Positions 54,658-62,841 of a stretch of 64,000 nt of DNA are shown piece by piece. The position numbers were made by a program, and so were the translations under genes. The stretch comes from Bryobacteraceae bacterium (GTDB lineage Bacteria; Acidobacteriota; Terriglobia; Bryobacterales; Bryobacteraceae): the NCBI GenBank assembly GCA_025056865.1, contig JANWVO010000003.1, positions 1 through 64,000 on the forward strand. The letters run 5' to 3'. Under the pieces are notes generated by a model. The model was not told the DNA's origin. It made no database searches and saw nothing but the letters and a program-made list of their open reading frames with translations. The number at the start of each line of letters is the position of its first letter. Position 1 is the first letter of the stretch.

Positions 54658-57330
54658 TCAGAACCGGCGGCGGAGTTTCAGCGTGACGCCGCGACCCAGG
54701 CCATCGATGCCCCATCCGATGCCCCGGTAGTTCCGGTCTCCCAGGTTGTAGAAGTCGGCCAACACGTCCGTGTTTGCGCCCAGCGGCGCGCCCAGGCGGA
54801 CGCCGAAGACGGCGTAGCCGGGAATCGCTGTGAACATCGGAGCGGCATTGGCGCTGCCCAGAACGCGCTGCTGGACTTCAGCCAGGGTCTCCCTGGTAGC
54901 GAAAAGAATGTTTCCATCCGTGAGCCCCCGCACCCGGGCGCCGTTACGGAAGAAGCTGGCGATGTTTGAACGTGAGCGGGCCGCGCCCACGCGGCGGTCG
55001 GAGAGCGCCAGCGTGGACAGCCGCGTCTGCCTGCGGGCGGCATCAGCATACGCCTCCAGGTAGAAGCGCCACCGCGGCGGGGCATAGGTGAGCGAAAGGC
55101 GGCCCTGCGGCGCCGGAACGCCCGGCTCGATGTCCGGCGGCGCGCCCGACAGCGCATCGGCCGCGCGAACCCAGGTCCAGGACTGCCGAAGGCGCAGCGC
55201 CGAATGGATCCGCCATTCAAGCATCTGCTCCACCCCCCGAAGGCGGGCGCCGCCATAGTTGGCGCGGACAAGCACCGGATTGGTGGCTGCGGGAACATAC
55301 ACGGCTCCGCTCGGCAGTTGCGCGGAGATGATCTGATCGCCCAACGGCAGCCCCACGGCGCCGGGCGGCAGGATCAGCGTCTGCGAAACAATTGCATTGG
55401 AGAGCTTCGACCAGAACGCGTCCACACCGGCGCGAAGGCGGTCCGTGCGGACGGTGAATCCGTAGTCGAGACTGTCGCCCGACTCCGGACGCAATGGCTC
55501 CACGGGGCGGCCCGTGGAGACCGCGTTCGCCGAGGCGTCCGAGCCGATGAATCCTCCCAACGCGGCGATGGATGAATACGACGCCTCGTAGTTGCCGTTC
55601 CCCTGAAGGCCAAGCGTGCCGAGGTCCGTGATGGAAGGAGCGCGGAAGGCGCGGGCGTAGTTCAGATGGAGCCAGAGGAAGCTTGCGGCGCGGAAGGTGG
55701 CTCCGGCTCGCCCGGAAAGGGCGTTGGCGGACAGCGAATCGTCCGGCCACAATGGCCGGCCGTTGACTAGTGGCGACTCCGCGGCCCGCGACCTGTACGA
55801 TGCGCCGCCGAAACGAAGCGCTCCGCTCAGGCGCAGCCGCGGGAGCGCTTCCGGCTCCCAGGCGTCCTGAAGGAAGAGCCCATAGCTCAGGTAACGCGCC
55901 CCGGAGGGAATGCGGGGGCGCGTAAGAGCCACCGCGCCGGAAACAGGGCTCCATGTGAAGGCCGGGGCGGCGCTCCGCTCGCGGTAGCCCTCCGCGCCGG
56001 CGTGCAGCGAATGCGCGCCGAGGCGGCGCTCGGCGGAAATCTGCACGCCCCAGACCGACATGCGCTCGTACTGATGTGTGATCGATGCGGCGGGGTTTCC
56101 GTTGCCGCCCTGGTTGACCCGCTCCTCGCGTTGCGCGTTGTAGCTGAACGACACGGAGGCGCGGTCAAGCAGCGGCAGGGAGAGGCTTTGCAGGCGGACA
56201 TAGCCGAAATCGGCCATCAGGTTGCGCAAATCAGCCACGAGGTTGCCGTCGCCGCCCAGGAGCTGGTCGTATCGTTTGGCTCCGTCCTGCTGGCTTCGGT
56301 CGTAGTGGACGTGAAGACGCAACGCCTCCGCAAGGCGCGCCTGCGCATGCAGGCTGCCGCCGTACTGCGTAAACGCCGTATCGGGCAGGCGCCCGGGAAG
56401 GATCGAGGAAGGAAGCCCGAGAAATCGCGTGATGGCGCTGTGCGAGTCCAGCCCGCGGCCCGTGCGCGCCGTGTTGATCCGACGTGCCGCCAGATAGGCG
56501 GATACGGCAAGCCGGGGGCCGTAAAGCGCGGGCGCAAGCTGGGAGCCGGCAGCGTTGGTCGCCGAATCGAGGAACGCCGCTGCGGAGCCCCCGTGGAAGC
56601 GCACCGGCGACAAAGGCGCGCCACGGCTCACCACATGGACCGCTCCGCCAATCGAGTCCGAGCCGTACTGGGCGCTGTTCGGCCCGCGCAGCACTTCCAC
56701 CGTTTCAATGGATGCCGGCTCCAGCAGATTGAAGAAGGTGCTGACGCCGCCGCGCTGCGCGGCTGTGGTGTAGCGCACGCCGTCGCGGTAGATGCTCACG
56801 TTCTTGCCCGTGAGTCCTCGCACGAACACTGCGCCCATCGCTGGAGCCGTACGCTGTTCGGCGACGCCTGGCTCGCCGGTGAATGCCTCGCTCAGCGTGC
56901 GCGCGGCCTGCTGTTCCAGCAGCCCGGAGGGGAAGGATGTCAGCCGCTGCGGCGTGAGGTGCGGCTCCACCAGGGCGCCCGATTCGGCGGAGACAGTCAC
57001 CTGTTCGGAACGCGGACCGAGCTCCAACCTGACCTGAAGGCGCAGCTCGCAGCCCGGCTCGACTACCACCGGCTTCACCCACGGCGCAAACCCAGGCTTC
57101 TCCACGCGCACCAGCAGCCTGCCTGCCGGCGCGTCATCGATGGCGAAGCCTCCGTCGGTGCTGGTCCAGCGGACTGCAAGATCCGCCTGCGCGGACTGCA
57201 CGCGCACGACGGCCCCTTCCACTGGACGCCCGGAGGGATCCACCACGACCCCGGCGAGGATCACCGCCCAAAGAAGAGCCAGCACCGCACAATGCTTCCT
57301 TTTGGAATGCTCATCGATTATCATACTCAC
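54658..57330 (-). CDS. Classical TonB-dependent receptor with N-terminal CarboxypepD_reg domain
   Basis: The 890-residue protein has a signal-like start (KHCAVLALLWAVILAG), a carboxypeptidase-regulatory-like domain at about 27-100 (GVVVDPSGRPVEGAVVRV), a plug with GPNSAQYGSDSIGGAVHV at about 215-232, and a 22-strand-type barrel ending in Phe. It resembles receptors for siderophores, cobalamin or metal complexes more than the Oar type, as seen in its plug motif and strand pattern. It diverges from the Oar-like gene at 57390 with 59 bases between starts. Ligand is unknown. Confidence 0.88.
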   Translation of the reverse strand: MSMIIDEHSKRKHCAVLALLWAVILAGVVVDPSGRPVEGAVVRVQSAQADLAVRWTSTDGGFAIDDAPAGRLLVRVEKPGFAPWVKPVVVEPGCELRLQVRLELGPRSEQVTVSAESGALVEPHLTPQRLTSFPSGLLEQQAARTLSEAFTGEPGVAEQRTAPAMGAVFVRGLTGKNVSIYRDGVRYTTAAQRGGVSTFFNLLEPASIETVEVLRGPNSAQYGSDSIGGAVHVVSRGAPLSPVRFHGGSAAAFLDSATNAAGSQLAPALYGPRLAVSAYLAARRINTARTGRGLDSHSAITRFLGLPSSILPGRLPDTAFTQYGGSLHAQARLAEALRLHVHYDRSQQDGAKRYDQLLGGDGNLVADLRNLMADFGYVRLQSLSLPLLDRASVSFSYNAQREERVNQGGNGNPAASITHQYERMSVWGVQISAERRLGAHSLHAGAEGYRERSAAPAFTWSPVSGAVALTRPRIPSGARYLSYGLFLQDAWEPEALPRLRLSGALRFGGASYRSRAAESPLVNGRPLWPDDSLSANALSGRAGATFRAASFLWLHLNYARAFRAPSITDLGTLGLQGNGNYEASYSSIAALGGFIGSDASANAVSTGRPVEPLRPESGDSLDYGFTVRTDRLRAGVDAFWSKLSNAIVSQTLILPPGAVGLPLGDQIISAQLPSGAVYVPAATNPVLVRANYGGARLRGVEQMLEWRIHSALRLRQSWTWVRAADALSGAPPDIEPGVPAPQGRLSLTYAPPRWRFYLEAYADAARRQTRLSTLALSDRRVGAARSRSNIASFFRNGARVRGLTDGNILFATRETLAEVQQRVLGSANAAPMFTAIPGYAVFGVRLGAPLGANTDVLADFYNLGDRNYRGIGWGIDGLGRGVTLKLRRRF

Positions 57331-57389
57331 CCAGAAGCTAAGTTGATCCGTAGGTCAGGTTTACGGACGAGCTGAAGGGGACAATTACC

Positions 57390-60300
57390 ATGAACAAGAC
57401 GACTCTGGCGCGCTGCGCCTTGCTGGCTGCGGCGCTTCTCATCGCGCTGGCAGGCATTCCTGCATCGGCGCAGGTGACCACAGGAACCATCTTTGGAACC
57501 ATCACGGACCAGCAGGGCGCGGTCGTCGTTGGCGCCACGGTGACCGTCGTGAACGAAGCCCAGGGCACCGTGTTCACGAGGACGACCGACCAGACCGGCA
57601 GCTACATTGTCCCGTTTCTGATTCCGGGCACCTACCGTGTGACCGTGGAACAGCCCGGATTCAAGCGGGCGGAGCAGAAAGACATCGTGGTGACGGTGAA
57701 TGCGCAGGTGCGCGTGGATCTGACACTGAGTGTCGGCAATGTCACGGAGACCGTAGAGGTGACGGCAGCCGCGCCGCTGGTGCAGAGCGCCAGCGCCGAG
57801 ACCGGCCAGGTGATCGAACAGCGCGCGGTGCAGGAGCTGCCGCTCAACGGGCGCAACTTTGCACAGCTTGTCTATCTTTCGCCGGGCGTGACCCCGGGGC
57901 AGGCGGGCGAGAACCTGTCGGGCGCGTCCACGTTCAACCCGCGCGCCGCTTCCAACTACAACCCGCTCGGCCAGCGCGCCAACGCCAACGGCTGGCTGGT
58001 CGACGGCATCGACAACAACGAGTACACGTTCAACACGGTGATCGTGCAGCCTTCGCTTGAGTCGGTGCGTGAGTTCAAGGTGCTCACCGGGAGCTTCTCG
58101 GCGGAATTCGGCCGGGGCGCCGGCGTGGTGAGCGTTTCCACGCGCTCCGGCTCCAACGACTGGCACGCCACGGCCTTCTGGTTCCACCGCAACATCGTCT
58201 TCGATGCGCGCAACTACTTCCAGACGCCGCAGGCGCTACCCAAAAAGCTCCCCTTCCGCCGCCATCAGATGGGCGCTGCCGCCAGCGGGCCGGTGATCCG
58301 CAACAAGCTGTTCTTCTGGGCCGACTACGCGGGACAGCGTGAAGTCCGCGGGCTTGACTATCTGAACACCGTGCCCACCGACGCTGTGCGCAACGGCGAC
58401 TTCAGCGATTTCCGCACGCCGGCTGGAGCGCTGATCCAGATCTTCAATCCCTTCACGACGCGGTTGAACCCGGCCAACCCGTCCGGCTTCATCCGTGACC
58501 CATTCCCGGAAAACCGCATCCCCGCCTCGCTGATCGGCCAGGTGTCGCGCAACGTGGCCAGCATCTATCCGCGTCCCAACCTGCCGGGCAATTTCAACAA
58601 CTACCAGTCGGCCCCGACGCGGACCATCAACGACAACCAGTACACGCTGCGGTTTGACTACCAGGCGTCGCAGAAAGACTCGATGTTCTTCCGGCTGGCG
58701 CAGCAGTGGTACGATCTCGATGCGCCGCAGGGCCAGGCCAACTGCTGCCTGCCCACCCCGCCCGAGGCGGCGCAGCGGTTCAAGCTGGGGCCCTTCGTGG
58801 CCGGCATCCAGTACACGCGGCTGCGCACGCACGGCGGCGCGTTCAACTGGAGCCGCGTCTGGTCTCCGGCCATTGTGGGCGAGTTCCGCGCCGGATGGGC
58901 GCGTACCAACCCCTCGACGGTGCATTCCGATTTCGGCATCCCTGCGGCGGAATCGCTGGGGATCCGGAACATCAACCTGACCGACAATTCCACTGGCATT
59001 CCGACGATCAATGTCACCGATTTCACCGGCCTCAGCGGCGGCCCCAGCTTCCTGCCCGCCCGGCCGAAGCAGGTGAATTACCAGATGGACTACAACGTCT
59101 ACTGGACGGTGAACCGCCACACGCTGAAGTTCGGCTACCACACGGTACGCCGCGATGTTTCTCCGTTCACCAACGCCGACACGCGCGGCCAGTTCACCTT
59201 TGGCCGCGGATTCACGATGGACCCGGTGACGCGCACCGGCGGCACCGGCTTCGCCACGCTGCTGCTGGGCCTCATCCAGAGCGGGCAGCGCGGATTCCTG
59301 CTGGGCGTGCCCGGTTTGCGCGCGTGGGAGAATGCATGGTTCTTCCAGGACGACTGGAAGGTGAACTCGCGGCTCACGCTCAACATCGGCGTGCGGTATG
59401 AGATCTTCCATCCGGAGACCGAGAAGTACAACCGCATGACCAGCTTCGATCTGCCGAAGCTGATGTTCGCCTACGCCAACGAAGGCGGCTACAGCAGGGC
59501 GCTGCGCAACACCGATCTCAACAACTTCGGTCCGCGCTTCGGCCTTGCCTGGGACATGTTCGGGGACCAGAAGACGGTGCTTCGCGCCGGTTACGGGCTG
59601 AGCTATTTCCCTGAGCCGTATTCGGCTTCGAACATGCTTACCCAGGGGCCGCCGCACCTGTTCAGCGAAAGCTTCAGCCTCAGCGACTTCCTCCTCGACT
59701 ACACGGGCGTGCCGCGCATCGAACAGCCGTTCGGCCCGCTCGTGCCGCTGAAGCCGCAGTCGACAGCGGAAATCAACACCCGGCGCCCGGTCGTACGCGG
59801 ATACTCCTTTAACAACCAGACACAGTATGCGCAGACCTGGACGTTCAACATCCAGAGGCAGCTCACCCGCGAATGGATGGCTGAAATCGGCTACGCGGGC
59901 AGCCGCGGCATCAACCTGCTGTACGGGTTCAACCACAACGAAGTGCGGCTCGGCGCCGGCTCGGTGGAAGACCGGCGGCCCATCCAGGCGCTCCGCAACA
60001 TCCCCAGCGTGACCATCTTCGAGCCGATGAACATGAGCACGTATCACGGGCTGCTGACAAAGGCCGAGCGCCGCTTTGCCAACGGCTTCCAGTTGCTCGC
60101 CGCTTACACCTGGGGCAAGAGTCTCGACTACGGCGGCTCGGTGGCGAGCGGCGGCGGACAGACGGGCGGGCCGCTCACGGTGACCTGCATCAAGTGCTAC
60201 CGCGGGCCTTCGGGCTTCGACGTCAAGCACCGCGCCGTGATCAACGGCCTCTACGACCTGCCATTCGGCAAGGGCCGCCAGGTGAATATCGAGAACCGCG

Positions 60301-60749
60301 CGCTCGATCTGATCGTGGGCGGGTGGCAGCTTGGCGGCATCGTGACAGCGACGACAGGCCGTCCCTTCAACGTGACCCTGCTTAACGGCGTGAACAACGG
60401 CGCTCCGAGCTGGCCGGACCGGATCAGGGATGGACGGCTGGACAACCCCGATCCGTGGTACTGGTTCGACGCAACAGCCTTCGTCGCGCCGCCGCCGAAC
60501 AACTACGGCAACGTGGCCCGGGGCGTGCTCTATTCGCCGGGCGTCGTGAACATTGACATGAGCGTGGTGAAGACCTTCCCCATCACCGAGCGGCTGAAGT
60601 TCAACTTCCGGTTCGAAGCGTTCAACCTGTTCAACACGCCGTATTTCGGCTTCCCGAATGCCGCCATTGGTTCGCCGACGGTGGGACGGATCACGACGAC
60701 TGTCGGCGACAACCGCAGCCTGCAACTTTCGGGCAGGATCACGTTCTGA
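57390..60749 (+). CDS. Oar-like TonB-dependent outer-membrane receptor
   Basis: The 1,119-residue protein has a signal peptide (NKTTLARCALLAAALLIALA), a CarboxypepD_reg domain at about 28-115 (TGTIFGTITDQQGAVVVGAT), the plug motif ELPLNGRNFAQLVYLSPGV at about 148-166, then long loops and a barrel ending LSGRITF. Such proteins are abundant in Acidobacteriota and are thought to take up or bind large polymers. AAGGGGA about eight bases before the ATG supports the start. It is complete, unlike the related truncated gene at 1-3411, and diverges from the classical receptor gene. Confidence 0.9.
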   Translation: MNKTTLARCALLAAALLIALAGIPASAQVTTGTIFGTITDQQGAVVVGATVTVVNEAQGTVFTRTTDQTGSYIVPFLIPGTYRVTVEQPGFKRAEQKDIVVTVNAQVRVDLTLSVGNVTETVEVTAAAPLVQSASAETGQVIEQRAVQELPLNGRNFAQLVYLSPGVTPGQAGENLSGASTFNPRAASNYNPLGQRANANGWLVDGIDNNEYTFNTVIVQPSLESVREFKVLTGSFSAEFGRGAGVVSVSTRSGSNDWHATAFWFHRNIVFDARNYFQTPQALPKKLPFRRHQMGAAASGPVIRNKLFFWADYAGQREVRGLDYLNTVPTDAVRNGDFSDFRTPAGALIQIFNPFTTRLNPANPSGFIRDPFPENRIPASLIGQVSRNVASIYPRPNLPGNFNNYQSAPTRTINDNQYTLRFDYQASQKDSMFFRLAQQWYDLDAPQGQANCCLPTPPEAAQRFKLGPFVAGIQYTRLRTHGGAFNWSRVWSPAIVGEFRAGWARTNPSTVHSDFGIPAAESLGIRNINLTDNSTGIPTINVTDFTGLSGGPSFLPARPKQVNYQMDYNVYWTVNRHTLKFGYHTVRRDVSPFTNADTRGQFTFGRGFTMDPVTRTGGTGFATLLLGLIQSGQRGFLLGVPGLRAWENAWFFQDDWKVNSRLTLNIGVRYEIFHPETEKYNRMTSFDLPKLMFAYANEGGYSRALRNTDLNNFGPRFGLAWDMFGDQKTVLRAGYGLSYFPEPYSASNMLTQGPPHLFSESFSLSDFLLDYTGVPRIEQPFGPLVPLKPQSTAEINTRRPVVRGYSFNNQTQYAQTWTFNIQRQLTREWMAEIGYAGSRGINLLYGFNHNEVRLGAGSVEDRRPIQALRNIPSVTIFEPMNMSTYHGLLTKAERRFANGFQLLAAYTWGKSLDYGGSVASGGGQTGGPLTVTCIKCYRGPSGFDVKHRAVINGLYDLPFGKGRQVNIENRALDLIVGGWQLGGIVTATTGRPFNVTLLNGVNNGAPSWPDRIRDGRLDNPDPWYWFDATAFVAPPPNNYGNVARGVLYSPGVVNIDMSVVKTFPITERLKFNFRFEAFNLFNTPYFGFPNAAIGSPTVGRITTTVGDNRSLQLSGRITF

Positions 60750-60756
60750 GGATAGC

Positions 60757-60796
60757 GGGCGCGGACGGAGCTCAGGGTCCTGTGCCGCCCGCGCCC
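60757..60796 (+). terminator. Possible hairpin terminator of the Oar-like gene
   Basis: GGGCGCGG (60757-60764) can pair with CCGCGCCC (60789-60796) across a 24-base loop, followed by TTCTCT. It begins 8 bases after the stop and reaches into the 3' end of the convergent gene. The long loop makes it doubtful. Confidence 0.3.
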
Positions 60797-62538
60797 TTCT
60801 CTGCGCCGCGTGGCCTCACTTCATAAGCTTTCCAGCCACGGCCTGTGTGGACCAGCCTCAGGAAGGAAGGATAGGCTCTGACAAGCAGCGTCATTCTTTC
60901 CGGCTCGGAAGGGCGAAAATAGGATTTCTCGCCTGTCTTCTCCGCCACGATCAGATATCGAACCTGATGCTTCTCGATCGCCTGAAGGATTCGTGATGGA
61001 TCGCCTGTCACAGGAAACGCGACGCAGCGGCGCCCGGTCATTCTGTGGACATAGGGGAACGTGCTGCACATGACAGTACCCGGCGGCTCGCGTCTGAGCC
61101 AGTCGACCACTTCTCTCAGATAGCCGTTGGGATGCGCTTCGGGCTGCGGGCGGAGATTGCGCATCGCGTCCGCTGCCTGCAAGCCCAGTCCAGCAAGGGT
61201 GAGCCCAGCGAGAATGGCGGGTGCCAGCGTGGATCGCAGGACGCGGAGAAACCTGTCAGCCTCCCACTTCCGCGCCAGTGAAGGAAGAGCGGCGCATATC
61301 GCAGCCCCCGCTGGCCAGAACACAAGCGAGAGCCTGTCCTGAAGACCCAGAGGGCTGGCAGACCGGAAGGTCATCCATCCTGCAACTGCCCCGATGACGA
61401 GCAGACCGGCCGCCACGCGCCGTGGGTGCTTCCAGAGCCGGGGGACCAGTTCGGCTCCTCCCGCCCAGGCCAGTACGAAAGCCGCCGGAGCGGCGGGTAG
61501 CATGAAGCGTGCCGTCTCCGCGAAGGGCCACAGGCAGAACAGGCCAAAGAAGCACGCAAAATACAGCCAGACCAGCAACCAGCGTGGATCTCGCAGCGAA
61601 CGCAACATGGCGGCCAGGAGCAGAACCGTCAGGCCAAAGGCCAGAGGGTTGTACCATCTGGGAGAGACCCAGGGCATTCGGCTGTAAATCTCCGTGATTT
61701 GCGCCGATCGCAGAGGCGCCGCTGAGAATAGCCGGGATATGATATCCGCAGGACTGGCGGGTCCGAGATCGGGAACGAGCGGATTCTTCAGCAGGAACTG
61801 GGAGGAATACGTTGCCATGTGGCCGCCCATTTCCTCGCGGCCCTGCATATCATCGACCCAGGCCATCCAGACACCGCACACGAGCAGTCCCACCAGCCCC
61901 GCGGCGGCGGCCCAGATTCTCGCCCGTAAGTCACTTGTATTGCCGGGCCATCCCTTGGGCCAGAATGCCCATATCAGCAGAGCCCCCGCCAGTGACACTC
62001 CTGCTGTTCTGGTCAGGACGGCGAAAGCGGTGCACATGATTGTGCTCAGGCCCCAGATCCATGGCACCCGAGCCTCCGGCAGGCGCAGACTGGAAAGGAT
62101 CGCCAACCCGCTTGGCAGCAGGTAGGGCAGATCAGCCATGACAGAGCGTGTAGCCTGTTGGAAATAGGCCGGAGATGAGACCGTGAGGATCACGGCCGTT
62201 GCGGCCAGTCTCTGCGTCGTCAACTGTCGCAGGACCGCCAGCCACGCCAGAAGCCCGAGGCCGCCAAACAGAGGCATGAAGCGGACCAGAAACTCGTGGC
62301 TGGCGTTGCCGGTCAGCCTCACGATCGGCGCCAGAAGGAGCGGCAACCCAGGCGGGTGCGTGGTGATCGGCACGCCTCCCATCTCATATTTTCCCTCGTA
62401 GGCGAGGCTCCTGGCGCCCAGGATGTAGATGGACGAATCGTGGCCCGGCCCTTCGAGTCTCTCCGTGGCCAGAAGATGAAACAGCGTCAGCGCGGCAATG
62501 AATACGACTGCCAGTTTCGCTGTTGAAAGATCATGCAC
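60772..62538 (-). CDS. GT39-like polytopic membrane glycosyltransferase
   Basis: The 588-residue protein has about twelve membrane helices and the GT-C acidic loop near residue 34 (GHDSSIYILGARSLAYEG), then THPPGLPLLLAP in the next loop. The C-terminal soluble part has YVHRMTGRRCVAFPV. Family members move sugars from polyprenyl-phosphate to lipids or proteins on the outer face of the inner membrane. By eye its DNA is clearly richer in A and T than the flanking genes, and codon choice is less G/C-biased, which may point to separate origin. It converges with the Oar-like gene. Confidence 0.8.
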   Translation of the reverse strand: MHDLSTAKLAVVFIAALTLFHLLATERLEGPGHDSSIYILGARSLAYEGKYEMGGVPITTHPPGLPLLLAPIVRLTGNASHEFLVRFMPLFGGLGLLAWLAVLRQLTTQRLAATAVILTVSSPAYFQQATRSVMADLPYLLPSGLAILSSLRLPEARVPWIWGLSTIMCTAFAVLTRTAGVSLAGALLIWAFWPKGWPGNTSDLRARIWAAAAGLVGLLVCGVWMAWVDDMQGREEMGGHMATYSSQFLLKNPLVPDLGPASPADIISRLFSAAPLRSAQITEIYSRMPWVSPRWYNPLAFGLTVLLLAAMLRSLRDPRWLLVWLYFACFFGLFCLWPFAETARFMLPAAPAAFVLAWAGGAELVPRLWKHPRRVAAGLLVIGAVAGWMTFRSASPLGLQDRLSLVFWPAGAAICAALPSLARKWEADRFLRVLRSTLAPAILAGLTLAGLGLQAADAMRNLRPQPEAHPNGYLREVVDWLRREPPGTVMCSTFPYVHRMTGRRCVAFPVTGDPSRILQAIEKHQVRYLIVAEKTGEKSYFRPSEPERMTLLVRAYPSFLRLVHTGRGWKAYEVRPRGAEKGAGGTGP

Positions 62539-62841
62539 GAAAGCCTCCAGAGAGAGCGCAGGGGTGTCACAGCCGGACTGCGAATGCGGCTCCGTCTGGT
62601 GTCTGCTATCTGACTTGCGAGTTTACCTTGCCTGCCAGGCCGACTGGCGGGAACGTCAGAAAGGGGGATTCGGGGAGACGGGAACTCCCCAGAGGGGCCG
62701 CCCTCCGGCAGGCGCAGCCGCCCATGTCGGAGAATGGAGGATTGGCTGCCGGTTGGTTTCCGGACTTCTGCCAGCATTGCGTCGGTTCCGCGCATCGATA
62801 TGAAGGAACACTTCGGACTCTTCCGCGTATTAAGGATTAGC
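62539..62841. other. 303-base divergent intergenic region
   Basis: It lies between the GT39-like gene (-) and the TolC-type gene (+). It contains the promoter described separately and two small inverted repeats (CCTGCCAG/CTGGCGGG near 62630-62652, GGGGAG/CTCCCC near 62672-62690). No gene or RNA with support was found. Confidence 0.6.
62777..62804 (+). promoter_or_regulatory. Candidate promoter for the TolC-type gene
   Basis: TTGCGT (62777-62782) and TATGAA (62799-62804) are 16 bases apart. The start of transcription would be near 62811, with AAGGA at 62832-62836 five bases before the ATG at 62842. This pattern also argues against the in-frame ATG at 62800, which lies within the -10 element. 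Confidence 0.5.

Noticed and set aside
62800-62841. Earlier in-frame ATG for the final TolC-type gene
   Set aside because: It lies within the likely -10 element and lacks a ribosome binding site, while the ATG at 62842 has AAGGA at the right distance.
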